Assembly: GCF_030272615.1 (NCBI RefSeq)
Contig: NC_081405.1
Location: 575,407,752-575,471,751 of the forward strand
DNA: 64,000 nt
Direction of reading: 5' to 3'
Source of the DNA: Cryptomeria japonica
Lineage: Eukaryota > Streptophyta > Pinopsida > Cupressales > Cupressaceae
Part shown: one piece after another, positions 34,169 to 45,449 of the stretch
Position numbering within the stretch: the stretch's first letter is position 1
How the letters are laid out: the number at the start of each line of letters is the position of its first letter
The notes under the pieces: generated by a model
What the model saw: the letters and a program-made list of their open reading frames with translations, nothing else
Told to the model about the DNA's origin: nothing
The model's database searches: none
Translations under genes and position numbers: made by a program

Positions 34169-35290
34169 GTTTCTATGTCATTCAAAGAAGTTTATCATTT
34201 TTTCTTGGTATCCTGGCTTTTGACAGAGCTGTTAAGGAGAATTCCAAAATCAGAGTCATTTTGGGTATCCCCAGTTCCCCTTGTTCAATGTTAATTAGGA
34301 TGTCCACCTTTATTTCCTTCTCTGTTCCCTTGGCTTCCCTTATTTTTCCAATTTTGGACTTTTTTTTTATTTGGTGGGCTAGCACACTGTAAATTGGGGT
34401 TAGGGGTTTTATACTTACTCGAAACCCATCTAGGATGTTTGTTTTATTTGCTGCTACTAGTGCCAGGTGTAATATTTTGTTAGGGCCCCTCCTCCTGAGA
34501 AGTATGGCATTCTGAATCATCAAATATATTGAGGTACTGCCAATCCATTTTGATACTAGACTCTTCTTCGTCCATCTATGTATCAGACACATAATGTACA
34601 TCTGGGTTGATTGGAGAATTGGGGGATTTAACCACTAAAGAGAGTTTAACCCCATGGTCCTTACCATATTTAATAATGAGCATGAGTAACCCCTCATCCA
34701 AAAACAAGGTTGTCACTATGTTTAACATGATTCGCCAGGCTATTTTCAAGAGAAGATAATAGATAGAAAGGAAGAGAAATTCTTTTGTTATGCCTAAAAT
34801 AGTTTAATATCATAAGGTGGAAAGAGAAAATACTGGCGTAGCGGACATCAAGAGAAATGTACCTCATAATCACTTCGTCCATCTCTGCCCAAAGTGATTG
34901 CAGGTCCTTCTTGTTATATCCGTCATCTTTCATCTTTCACACCCTTTTTCCTTGGCTTTCTTTATCAAATAAAACCACAATGGCTTCTTCCACCACCTTC
35001 CTCTCTCTATTAAACTTATTGCCTTCCATATGCAATCCATTTATCTCTACAATGAATGTTTCATTAATTCTAATCTCCACTCTAAAAGCTATGAGGCTTC
35101 CTTTATCACTTTTGGGTCAGTGCCATAAAGCCTCTCGAGATATGATACAAGGCCTTCATCAATAATAGTTTTCCATAGCACTTTGTTCTTTTCCCATTTC
35201 TCATAGGAAGTAGGCTCCATTCTATTTTTCTCACCTCCCATATGTAATTTGTCTTTGTAACAATGGATGATGGTACCAAACACAAACTAG
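34169..35290 (-). pseudogene. LINE copy 2 ORF3, N-terminal and central part
   Basis: Homologous with copy 1: MEPTSYEKWEKNK, INETFIVEINGLH, DDGYNKKDLQSLWAEMDEV, YISLDVRYASIFSFH, SSLENSLANH, then a C-terminal block around KARIPRKNDKLL. The frame shifts several times. Where copy 1 has stops after CEK and KDV, this copy keeps Trp, which shows that those stops are decay. Confidence 0.72.
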
Positions 35291-35499
35291 GAAATGAAAA
35301 ACCAGATACAAAAGAAGGGTCTAGAAACCCTAGTTTTGAATTTTGAACTCAAATCTCATGAAACATCATTATTCATTTTACAGTTTATCATCATTAATGC
35401 GATAAGAATGTCCAATGCATTTGATGTCTTTTCTTGTCAGTTCACACAATTATATTGGGAAAGTTTACTTTCTCTTCGACCACCATATGTCCACACCAA

Positions 35500-36057
35500 T
35501 GTTTGCTAGGTGGTCCGCTAGCATGTTACCTTACCGATAAATGGGAAAATTTTAAAATCATCCAATTTTACAATCCTAATTTGGCACTCCTCAATTAAAT
35601 TCTTGATGGTCCAACTCGGATCGGTTTGTTTACTCACACATTTGATAATTGTTAGAGAATCACTCTAAAGCTAGACTTTTTTGAACCCTTCTCTCATAGC
35701 CATGTGTAACCCAACGTAAGAATATTTAGCCTTAGCATAGTGGTTCATTTGGGTGCCCAGTGGGAGTGTCACCACCAAAACAAGCCTACCATTATGGTCA
35801 CAAGCAACTCCCCCATAGTGAGTCGGCCTAGGATTACTTTTAGTTGTCCCGTCAACATTGATTTTGATCCACCCACTTAGGGAAAGAACCCAAACAATAT
35901 TATTTATTGTCTTCTTTAACTTGATAGTAGGTTTGGAAATGTCCCAGCTGATATGCCATTTACTGATAATATCCAAGTCCTGGGTCAAAGAAGGAATAGG
36001 GAGGTCAATCTTTCCATAAGGACAAGAAGAGACAAAATTCTCCTTAATGGCATTCAA
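35500..36057 (-). pseudogene. LINE copy 2 RNase H domain
   Basis: GWIKINVDGTTKSNPRPTHY carries the first Asp, LPLGTQMNHYAKAKYSYVGL the helix, then SDSLTIIKC and MLADHLANIG. Matches copy 1's RNase H at the shared LPLGTQ and PSWTI blocks. Interrupted by stops. Confidence 0.85.
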
Positions 36058-36189
36058 GACTCTTTGAGCAAAAAAAAGAGCAAAGGATTCCTTGTCCCTG
36101 AAGATCTAATTGTTTCTTTCTTTCCAAACCCCCCAAGTCACATGGGGTAACATAAGATAACATAGCACTCTGAGAGAAGGATTAGCCGA

Positions 36190-36470
36190 AGCTAAACTCC
36201 ACTAGAACCAACAGTCCAAGAGGCTCCCAGGAAGGCACAACATAACTCCCCAGAGATCAAAAAAATGAGCCCAAACATCTCTAGAAAAGGAGAAATGGAG
36301 TAGCAAATATGAAGCATCTTCAACATCTTGCTTGCACAAAAAACATCTGTTAGGGATAGCCATGCCCCTTTTTCACAAGTTGTCAATGAAGAGAATCTTA
36401 TTTTAAATAAATATTGAGAAGAAGATATTAATTTTGGGAATCAAAAACTTATTAGAGATACTTGACCAGA
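36190..36470 (-). pseudogene. LINE copy 2 zf-RVT segment
   Basis: A Cys/His-containing block (CFLCKQDVEDASYLLLHFSF-like reading near 36345-36290) between RT and RNase H fits the zf-RVT domain common in plant LINE-type proteins. Broken by stops. Confidence 0.65.
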
Positions 36471-37249
36471 AAGGGGTCGAAAGAAAGGATCTGATCAATA
36501 GGTAGAAAGCATGAGAGACAAAAAAAACTCTAGAGGAATAACCACTCCACACCAAAGAGTCTTCAATAGGGAAAGATAGAATCTAAATATTGGTAAACCA
36601 TAATTAAATGAGTTTTAGGATGGGGTCCACACTGATAAGATTGATCTAGTTACCCTCTTTGATATAATCAACAACCTAGTTGCGAAAAATCTCCACACAT
36701 CTCTCTTTAAGGTGAGCCATCCAATGAAAGTCAATCAGAGGCCCATCATCAACCCACCAATCATCCCAGAAACAAATTTTTCTCCCATTTCTGAGGACCC
36801 ATCTTGATCCTTCAAGAATAATATATTTGGAATTATGGAAATTAGTCCAAATATTAGAAGCTACCACAGGCATATTTTAATCTTCTAAAACCCTTTGGGT
36901 AGAGATACCATTTTGGTATTTGTTATGACAAATAGTGATCAATTCATTAGAATCCTTCAGGAATCTCCACAATTGTTTGGCCATGAGGGCTTTGTTGAAG
37001 TCACAAATGTGCCTAATGTCAAGGCCTCCAAGTCTCTTTGGGAGACACACTTGATCCTACATGCCACCAGATGAAGGCAAATTTTAGATTTAGTACCTAT
37101 CCATAGAAAATTATCTTGGATTTTTTCTATGCGATCAATGAATTTTGAAGGAACTTTAAGCAAACTCATATCATAGATCATAATATTTTGCAATGAAGCC
37201 ATGATTAACTGGAGCTTTCTAGCTTGGCTCAAAAGGACACCTTTCTAGC

Positions 37250-38620
37250 CATCCAACTTATTCTAGAAGTGATGAATCAAACAGGACCAAAAGGAATCAG
37301 GAGCGGGTCCTAAACACAATAGTAATCCAAACTAGGTATCTAGTAATGAGGCTAATTTACAACCTACAATATTAGCTATCTTGGTTTGTACATGGGCAGG
37401 TGTGTTGAGGAAGAAAATAAAACTCTTTGGGTAGTTGATCATTTTCCCCGATCCTCTTTCATAAATATTAAGAGTAGACTTCAAGAGCTTAGCTACCACC
37501 ATAGAAGTTTCCTCCATCAGCAAAGTATCATTCACAAATTTTTGATGGGAACAAACTTGGGATTGAGAAGAAGGGTGGAGCCATTTGAGTCTTACAAACC
37601 TGACCTCTCTTTGAATGATTTTACTAAGAGCTTCACCCATCAATATGAAAATAAACAAAGAGAGGGGATCACCTTGTCTGATACCTCTAGAGGTCGAGAA
37701 GAAACCTAAAGGAGATGCATTAATTAAAACAGAGAACTTCTAAGTAGAGATGCATTAATTCACCAATTGAATGAATTGGTCATAGAAACCAAAAGCCCTT
37801 AGAATTTTGATCAGAAAATCTCAGTTAACTCTATCATAATCTTTAAGAAAATCCAACTTTACCAAAAAAGCCAATTCTCTTATTGACTGAGAGTGAGTGA
37901 ATGTTCTCATGCACAACAATGATAGAATCCAATATTTGTCTCCCCAAAACAAAAGCATTCTAATGCTTCTAGATCAAAAGGGGGAGAACTTTGTTCAACC
38001 TAAAAACAAGAATTTTAGTGAAGATTTTGTAAACAAAGTTGCATAAGTTGATAGGTTTGAAATCCTGAAAGTATTTACAATCTCCCAAAACACGTAAAAG
38101 AACATGGGGAAGCCACTAGACCAGGGACTTTGTTTCCTGCAAAGGAGAAAATTGCCTCTTTAACTTAATTAAAAGAAGGAATTATGGTAAGCGCTTTGTT
38201 CATCTTCTGGGAGAGGTTGATGGGAATCTCACGAAGTAAATCCTCTTGAGAACTCACATCCAGCTGCCCATCTTCATCCAAAAGGAAGGAGAAAAAAAAT
38301 TGCCTCCTCACTCATCTCCTCCTATTTATCAACCCATTGATTATTGACATAAATCCTACTAATTCTATTGGAAGCTCTATGTTTGAAAGTTGTCATATGG
38401 AAAAACTTGGTATTCCTGTCCCCACTTTTGAGCTAGATAGCTCTTGACCATTGTTTCCAATATTCTTCTTCTTTAGATATGATATCATGAAGTTTAGAGA
38501 GGAACTAATTTCCTTATCCATGATATGAGGATCATAGCCAAGAGTTTGGATCTGCTATTAAATATCATCAAGTTCCCTTTTAAGAGAGTCCTTCCTCTAT
38601 AAGATATTTCCAAAAGAAGA
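37250..38620 (-). pseudogene. LINE copy 2 reverse transcriptase
   Basis: Non-LTR RT motifs in order: NLCNFVYKIFTKILVFRLN, NAFVLGRQILDSIIVVHE, FLVKLDFLKDYDRVN, SRGIRQGDPLSLFIFILMGE, then FVNDTLLM where the FADDTLL box is expected, and YERGSGKMINYPKS. The catalytic Asp pair has become Asn-Asp, so this copy is dead. Confidence 0.85.
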
Positions 38621-38799
38621 TTTATTCCATTTCTAGACATTGGATTTCACATTAGATAATTTCTTGACCACTTTATACATAGTCATTCCCTAGATATCAA
38701 TACCCCACTATTCAACGATTTTATCATATAGGTCAACATTTATGGTCCACATCTTCTCAAACCTGAAGGGAAAAGCTTGCCTTATAGAGAGGGGGGAGA

Positions 38800-39480
38800 T
38801 AGTCAGAATAATCAGAAAGTGCTCAGAGCCAATCCTTGAAAGAGAAGAGAGATAACAGGAAAATTCCATCAACTAGTCTAGGGAAAGTAGCCCCTATCCA
38901 ACTTGACTTGAATAAGATCAAAGACAATACATCTATTTGACCAAGTAAATCTAGCTCCATTAAGATCAAGATCCATTAAACCCAAAGAGTTAATCATGTT
39001 AGATAAATCTTGCTTACTATCTCTAGAGATTGGAGCCCCTTCCATTTTATCACCATTTTAAAATGAAGTATTAAAGTCCCCCATCAAAATCCACTTCTTA
39101 TTCGGGAAAGACTGTCTAGTATTAATCAAAGAAGTCCAAAGGGGTTTCCTAGAATAATTACTATTCAGAGCATAAATGTTGGAAATAATCTAGGAAGAAC
39201 CATCTTTCATATTAGTAAATTTGGTGGTAACATGGTTAGATCTAGATAAGATAGTCGTACCTTGGATAAGTCTTGGATTCCAGAAGGAGGCAATACCACC
39301 CGATGCACCATCAACAATAGAACAATGAACACCACAATCCTTAAAAATAGCTAACTTCATTTTCTCTATTCTCCTAGAAGGTATTTTAGTTTCCCGAATG
39401 AAAAAAATATTCAGTTTATGATCCCTCACCATATGGGATAGGAGATTATGCTTGTGGGGGTGATTAAGCCCCCTAATAGT
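38800..39480 (-). pseudogene. LINE copy 2 endonuclease (EEP/APE-type)
   Basis: HKLNIFFIRETKIPSRRIEK contains the catalytic ETK-type Glu. IVDGASGGIASFWNP, WILMGDFNTSF (GDFN box), and SRIGSEHFLI (SDH box as SEH) follow. This is the order of apurinic-like endonucleases of L1 LINEs. Confidence 0.85.
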
Positions 39481-40560
39481 CTAGGAGATAATCTACATTT
39501 AACAGGAGAGGGGGATCCAATCCCCATTTACTGAAGAGTTCTTTGGGCTCCATCTGCAATCTCTTTTTTGCTTTGTTTATCCTTGTTGAACATATTTGGT
39601 GGCCTTCCCACCCCTCTAGGTTTACATCTAGAATCCACTCTTTGTCTATTCCTAGGTTAAACTCTAGCTGAGCTTGGGGTAGGGTGATTTCCCGAAGGAG
39701 AATAGGAGATGTGTCTATGGTTTTGGGGTTTGCCTTCAATAAAAGGATTTAGGGGATCAGAGGCACTGTTCACATCCACAATCAACTGAGGCTTACAATC
39801 CTCCATGATAGGTGCAGTTATGGCATCCTAACCATGGGATTCACCCAAAACCTATGGATTGGGAAGATGGGATTCTACCTAGGAAGAGAAGTCCATTTGA
39901 CAAGTGCCTTGAACCTTTGGTGGACTCAACTTATCTCAAGGACGCTTATGGGTATCATCATTCAGAACCACCTTCCCAGATTTATCTTCCTTGCTTGAAG
40001 GAATCTCTCCTTCAGAAGACAAGGTATGCTAGAACTTGCCAGGTGTAACCGATTGGGATGATTTCTTTGCCTAGTATATTTTTTCAAAGGCGGTTTATTC
40101 AGACAATCCCTAGCCTAATGCCCAACTTTCTTACAATGGAAACAAGAGAAGGTCATGGACTCGTATTCCACTTTTTGAACCCATTTCCCCAAATTTGAGT
40201 TCAAAGAAATTTCAATGGGAAAATTGGCTTATTGCTTAATATTAACACATAAACGAGTATAAACTAGTCTTCTATTTGCTGCAATCATAGGGTCCATAGA
40301 TAAGAGTTCACGAAAACAAGTAGACAAACTAGAGAAGATCTCCTCATCCCAATATTCCAAGGGTAGGCCAGGAAGGTGAACCCAAATGGGAGCTTCATTG
40401 CATTCCCAATCCTTAGGGTTAAAACCTGGTTCCTATTTTCAAAGCTCAACAGGATTTACCCAACATCCAAGGACCTCTAGATAAGATATATCTTAAATCC
40501 TCAACATAGACAAATGAAAAGGAGAAAAAACTATTTGCTATAGGAACCACCTCAATTTTA
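39481..40560 (-). pseudogene. LINE copy 2 ORF1: DUF4283-like region and CCHC zinc knuckle
   Basis: A segment with PIWVHLPGLPLEYWDEE and VYTRLCVNIK near 40400-40230 resembles the DUF4283 N-terminal domain of plant L1 ORF1 proteins. CFHCKKVGH then ARDC near 40140-40100 is the zinc knuckle, with a stop just after its His. A linker to the endonuclease follows (39739-39473). The start is not determined. Confidence 0.7.
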
Positions 40561-42046
40561 ACTAAGAGTGGCTATGATGGTAATTGTTGTGGCGCAAATG
40601 AACAAGGGATTAAAGTTCCTTTACAACATAACACACATGACACTTAATTTGGCCTTGGATATAATCCTTCTAAGCCCACAAAAGCTTCTAAAAGACCATG
40701 CCTCAATGTGAATTCTATATTTACTAGTAGTGATGATGTCACCTCAATTAAATCATCTTCTACTTCTTTCAACACTGATCCCCCTCATAAGGAAATCTTG
40801 GTGATGAAAAAATCTCTTTATGAATATCCTCAAGAGATTTATTATGAGATTTTATCTTGTACTCATTCTAAAATCTCTTCTAAGGCTCTAATAAATTGCA
40901 CTTATCCCTCTCCTAAGATTTCTTGTCTGCAAGAAAGGTATGACTTAGTGGCCTATTCTTCTCCTATAAACTTCTCTCTTTATAAAGACTTTCTAACATT
41001 CATCATCTTATACATGTTTTTAATCTCAATTATAGTAGAGAATTTAACCTAGCATATTCAAATACATCATTTCATCTATCATGTCTTTAAATAACATTAA
41101 TCACTATATTGTTGCTCATTATTATGTGGCATTGGTAGCTCACTTATTGGGGGCTCATTTTCATTCATGATGGTACAATTTCACTTGTAATCATACTTTT
41201 GGAAGACACATAATAGTTAATTTCTATCTCATCTCTTTTCTCTATATATTGGGGACAAGAGTGATTTCAAACATCTCTCCTTGAGATTAAAATTTTCCCT
41301 TTGTAAAGTAGTGTCTTCTATAAGGATTTCTTATTGATCGTAGAGGTGTATTCATATTTGAATTACTTTTGTCATATTAGAACAAGCATCCCTAATGGGG
41401 ATCTTAAGTACATATCCTTAATTGGGACCTCCTCCTTGGTGTTGGGAGTCTTTGATCATGCATCAATTTCTTTTCTTAATTGAGTAGTATATTTTATAAT
41501 AAATGCTTCTATTTTGTGAACGTGAATGTCCCTGATGAGGACCTCTTTCCTTCTCTAGAAGAATATTGCTATAAATAATCTCTATTTGATGTCTATCCAA
41601 CCTCCATTGTCTTCCAATTTCCTTTATGGATTTACATGTTTGGATTATATATCTTGTTGCATTAGAATTGAGGTTTAGTTATCTTTCTTACTGAAATACT
41701 CTCCATTATTTTTTGATCTTGTATCAAATTTTCTTGTGAGCATTTGTCATCAATCTTCTTTCACAATTTGATGTGGTAGACATGATACACTATTTAAACT
41801 CACTAAAATTACCAAGCCGACGCAGGGGGGGCATATAGCTACCCTCATATTTTCATCACCTTCCTTAGTAAGCATTAAGGTGATTTTGTGATTTTATCTA
41901 GCATGTGGTTTTGTAGGGTGAGGTTCATAACAGTGTACTACATAAGTCACTAGGGGCTTCGTTCGACAACTTGTGGATATATCCTTTTTCATGAATTTTT
42001 ACTCTTTACTTTAGCATGCATATGCACGTATTATCATATGACTGCT
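40561..42046 (+). mobile_element. Degenerate internal region of an older LTR element (F)
   Basis: A short plus-strand frame (40708-41052), preceded by an FGLGYNPSKPTK-like peptide in broken frame, may be a gag or linker remnant. Otherwise AT-rich with no clear motif. Assigned to F because it ends at a polypurine tract and LTR start. The class is uncertain. Confidence 0.35.
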
Positions 42047-42061
42047 AAAGTGGGGGCTAAA
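42047..42061 (+). other. Probable polypurine tract of element F
   Basis: Aaagtgggggctaaa is typical of gypsy-type elements and precedes TATAGCATCG, a likely mutated LTR start. Confidence 0.5.
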
Positions 42062-43806
42062 TATAGCATCGTAAATTGTACACCCTTGCTAGGGTGGTAC
42101 AATTCTACGCTTAGTTTAGCACCCGCCTTAGTGTGTTTGCATCTTGGATTGTAATTTCCCTTTAATAATTTAATTATATAATTTAATTAAATCTAAAGTC
42201 ATATTTCATCTCTTCATACATCATAAAATTGGGCCCTTTACCCTAAGTGTGCCCCTTTCTATTTTATTCCTCCAATAAATCATTAAATCATAAACCCTAA
42301 TTATGTCCTATTTTGACCTTTAAGGCCTAATTTTGCATATCAAAACACCTTGAAATCAGTTATAACTTTAGGATTCTCTCTAATATCATCATATCTAACT
42401 GGTTTAAAAATTTTGTGAAAAGTTGGTCGGACCTTATGCACTTTGCACACGGTCCCCGACTTTTTTCCTGAAATTTTGGGAGCACAATTCCATGATATTA
42501 TAATACATATCCCCAAGAAATTGGTGGGAAATTCAATCTCTAAGTCAGATTAAATAAAAAATATACATCTATGGTTTCATACATAAGAGCTCTCTTTCTT
42601 CATTTGAAGGCCTAAGGAAAAACTAAGAAGCAAGCAATCAAGTTGGAGCAATTTTGAAGGAGCCTTCTATGTAGTGAAAGAGAAGCTTATGTGGAGTCTT
42701 AAACAACATTCAACAACATTTCATCAAGCTTTCATCATACATTAGGAGCCTTGAAGACATTGAATAGTAATAGGAGATCTAGTGGCAAATATCTCTCCCT
42801 TGGGGATTGGTATTATTTAATTTTATTTTCATGTCTTTGTATGAGCTTCTTTACACTTATTTGCACATTTGATTTGGAGAATTGTCATTTACATTTACAT
42901 GCATTTTGGGTTTACTCTCCAAAGCATAGGGTATCTCTAGTTTCTTATCATTTAGGATCTTGAATACAGACAAGGTTCTACCACACACATTTTCAGTATA
43001 TTATTGGCTATTTGTGGAAGTGGAAATCACCAACACAGGGGTTTGACTAAGGCAAAACCCTATATAGCCACCCAAACCCTCTCTTTTCAACTATAGTGTA
43101 GGTACGGGTACCTCAGAGGAGTTATAGATCTGTTGAAGACACAAGGACAACCCAAAAGCTTCATATTTGCCATAATCCATAAGGGACAAGGGTGTGGTGC
43201 CCTGGTCCTACCCTAGACAAGGGTGTGGTTCCTTGGTTCCCCTCAAATTCAGTGAATTTTGGTAGGGCGCAGGTTCAGGATCTGAGGATTTTAGCCCTTT
43301 AGTTGCAGCTTTATGTAAGAACATTAGCGAAGGGGCTGGCACCCTGGTCCTCGTCAATTTGGTCAACCTTTCAGCATTAGGTACACATCCAAATTCCTCC
43401 CCCATCTTTGCTTTTAGTATCTCAGTTTCAGATCTACAAGTTTGTGCAATTTCAGTTCATATGTGCTTCATTGTTTATTTCCTGGTCTAGTTGATTAGTC
43501 AAACCCTATTCTTCTCATCACATACAACAAGATATATAGAAACCCTAAGAGATAATCCTTGGCTCTCTCTTTCTCACAAGAAGTAGTCAAAATTAACTGA
43601 AAATTAAGGGGATCAGGGAACCATGCCCCTATCTTGGGTAGGAATAGGGTACCATGTCCTTGTCCCTAATGGATTAGGGAAAATCTAAGACCTTAGGATA
43701 GTTCTTGTGACTTTTTCTAATTCGGGAAGCCTTTCGGGTACCTATTTTAGCACTTGCAACTAAAAAGAGAGGGTTTGGTGAAGTAGAGGGAATTGACTCA
43801 CACCTA

Positions 43807-43811
43807 CTTGT
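43807..43811. repeat. Target-site duplication of the TRIM, left (CTTGT)
   Basis: CTTGT precedes the TRIM and recurs at 44147-44151. Confidence 0.92.
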
Positions 43812-43864
43812 TGTTGGTGTTGGAATTAAGCCATACTAAGACCGATGATGGACTAGTCCAAGAG

Positions 43865-43937
43865 GGGCTAGTAGCTTAGGGGTAGAGAATTCTAGCAGCG
43901 TATGGAAGGTCCTAGGTTTGAGTCCTAGTTGGTCCAT
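43865..43937 (+). promoter_or_regulatory. tRNA-like domain in the first TRIM LTR
   Basis: TAGCTTAGGGGTAGAG (A-box position, D-arm), an arm TTCTA...TGGAA (anticodon-arm position) and CTAGG-TTTGAGT-CCTAG (perfect 5-bp T-stem, 7-base loop; B-box GGTTTGAGTCC) occur in tRNA order and spacing. The acceptor stem is poor. It resembles a type 2 Pol III promoter. Confidence 0.6.
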
Positions 43938-43946
43938 GTCTCAACA

Positions 43947-43959
43947 TGGTATTTGAGCC
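43947..43959 (+). other. TRIM primer-binding site
   Basis: TGGTATTTGAGCC starts at the base after the LTR and matches the initiator-Met site except for two bases. Confidence 0.85.
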
Positions 43960-43999
43960 AAGTCCAGGCTAGGAACCCCAAGCACACAAGAGGTGTGGC

Positions 44000-44011
44000 T
44001 TAAGGAGGGGG
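44000..44011 (+). other. TRIM polypurine tract
   Basis: TTAAGGAGGGGG immediately precedes the second LTR. Confidence 0.85.
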
Positions 44012-44064
44012 TGTTGGTGTTGGAATGAAGCCACACCCAGACCAACGATGGACTGGTCCAAGAG

Positions 44065-44137
44065 GGGCCATTTTCTCAGTGGTAGATCATTCCAGCAGCG
44101 TATGGAAGGTCCTAGGTTCAATTCCTAGTTGGTCAAT
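44065..44137 (+). promoter_or_regulatory. tRNA-like domain in the second TRIM LTR
   Basis: TCTCAGTGGTAGA (A-box position) is closer to real tRNA than in the first LTR. TTCCA...TGGAA pairs fully, and the T-arm CTAGG-TTCAATT-CCTAG is intact, giving B-box GGTTCAATTCC. The two LTRs have decayed at different positions around one tRNA-like pattern. Confidence 0.62.
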
Positions 44138-44146
44138 GTCTCAACA

Positions 44147-44151
44147 CTTGT
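44147..44151. repeat. Target-site duplication of the TRIM, right (CTTGT)
   Basis: Perfect second copy of 43807-43811. Confidence 0.92.
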
Positions 44152-44982
44152 GACTACCTTATCTTGGTTTCTCGTCAAGGCTATACTAGAACCATCCAAT
44201 GGTCCCACACCACCTTACCCTCCAAGGGTCTTCAAAGGCTTCTTCTGACCTTCTCCTAAGGTCTTTTAACTAGGACAAGCCCTTTGGTTTTATGAGTTCC
44301 AAACTCTTCCTTAGGGAACCTTGACTACTCACTCTCTTCACACTCAACCTATGAGTTCAACCCCTCCACCATAGGATCTTCAACATGCACACACACCCCT
44401 ACACAAGGATAGATGATTTTGGACATGTGATAGCTTCTACACATTCTCCAAGAATCCTAAACACTATTGGTCTTGTGCTTTTTTTAGTAAAATAGCACTT
44501 TAAACTAGTTAAGGAGACCTTGTAGCCTTTCCAAACTGGTTTTTCCTAGTTAATTCCTTATTCATCCAAACAAGCCTAGGAATTGTTTACCTTTATGGAT
44601 ACCCTTTTTAAAGATACGCACAATATCTCCAAATTACAGATGGGTTCTTCCTCTATTACACTTACGCTTATATGCCTAAACAGACCTAATTGCCCCTTTC
44701 TAGGCCTAAAAACAAGGAATTGAACTAAAAGCTTCACTAGTTACTTTTCCTTGGTGAAATGTGGATATTATGAAGTCTGTGCACCCATGTGGAACTCCAA
44801 TCCAACTCTATTCACCAGTTTGTCACACTTGGGGTTGGTTTCTAGTGTTGTCTCTCTTGCCAACTCAATGTGCCAAGCCTAGGGTTTTGTGGCAAATCCT
44901 TGTTCTAGCTCCCCCTGTCTCAAAGCAAAAACAAACACATTATTTACGTTTACTCCTAAAATTCCAAAAGGTTTTAGAGTGA

Positions 44983-44987
44983 GGTCC
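44983..44987. repeat. Target-site duplication of element D, left (GGTCC)
   Basis: GGTCC precedes TGATAACTC and recurs at 60314-60318. Confidence 0.92.
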
Positions 44988-45022
44988 TGATAACTCAATG
45001 ATGAACGGATAGTACCAAACCG

Positions 45023-45051
45023 GTACTGAGAGGGGGGGTGTGAATCAGTAC
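45023..45051 (-). promoter_or_regulatory. U5 stem-loop of element D LTR (second copy 58934-58962)
   Basis: GTACTGA (45023-45029) pairs with TCAGTAC (45045-45051) around a G-rich loop on the plus strand, C-rich on the element strand. In the right LTR one terminal pair is G-T. Confidence 0.65.
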
Positions 45052-45444
45052 AGACAAAAACACACTCTTAAACCAGTTTGTTAGCAGACACTGTGCATTG
45101 ACAGACAAATAGTAACACTGGTCCTTAAACATAGTACAACCGGCAAAACCCAGAATAAGTGAGACAAGCATAAACCAGTTGACAGTTATCTTCTCATACA
45201 ATCTAACACTTCATTTCCATTTCACTCTTATGCATGAACAGGTAATCTACCATCAAAGATATACATATAAGAAACTAGATCAACATGATTCACCGCTTGA
45301 CCGAAAAAAAACATAGGATCACATGAAGAAGACATCACACATGACACACATATTTTTCACGTGGAAACCCAACTAGGAAAAACCACGGTGGGGATGAATA
45401 CCGACAAGATTGTTTTTGAACTCTTTAGAAGTCCGCTTTGTTAG

Positions 45445-45449
45445 GAGCC
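45445..45449. repeat. Target-site duplication of element B, left (GAGCC)
   Basis: GAGCC occurs before TGTTACTAC and again at 53520-53524. The empty site in the right D LTR (near 59356) has it once. Confidence 0.93.

Larger units (their letters stand above)
31945..40560 (-). mobile_element. LINE copy 2: near full-length plant L1-type LINE, decayed, with nested insertion
   Basis: Minus-strand order: ORF1 with a DUF4283-like segment and CCHC, endonuclease, reverse transcriptase, zf-RVT, RNase H, ORF3, 3' tail. The 3' end near 31945 resembles the ends of copy 1 and of the nested fragment (a 'gataaa...ggttttaYa' block on the plus strand). The 5' end is not fixed: coding similarity fades near 40560 and no target duplication was found. 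Confidence 0.82.
43812..44146 (+). mobile_element. TRIM: complete 335-bp miniature LTR retrotransposon with tRNA-like LTRs
   Basis: LTRs of exactly 135 bp (43812-43946 and 44012-44146), both TGTTGGTG...CTCAACA, are about 87% identical by eye. A primer site TGGTATTTGAGCC (43947-43959) abuts the first LTR and a polypurine tract TTAAGGAGGGGG (44000-44011) abuts the second. A perfect CTTGT duplication flanks the whole. The 52-bp middle codes nothing. Transposition must have depended on proteins from other elements. Each LTR contains an apparent tRNA-like domain (separate entries). Confidence 0.93.
42062..44982 (+). repeat. Element F LTR (long, partial), hosting a TRIM and element D
   Basis: Non-coding. 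The segment 42690-43077 recurs inverted at 60985-61424. A patch with repeated ggtgtggtgccctggtcc-like words follows at 43185-43360. It is interrupted by the TRIM at 43812 and by element D at 44988, and probably continues after 60318. No second LTR of this element was found, so the extent is a guess. Confidence 0.45.
44988..45449 (-). repeat. Element D left (3') LTR, outer part
   Basis: Matches 58899-59362. Contains the U5 stem-loop (45023-45051) and the complement of the CCGTGGTTTTTCC block near 45370-45395. Cut by element B after 45449. Confidence 0.92.

Noticed and set aside
43865-44137. Two functional tRNA genes
   Set aside because: Acceptor stems do not pair, the anticodon loop has eight bases, and both copies lie exactly inside the LTRs of a TRIM with its own target duplication.
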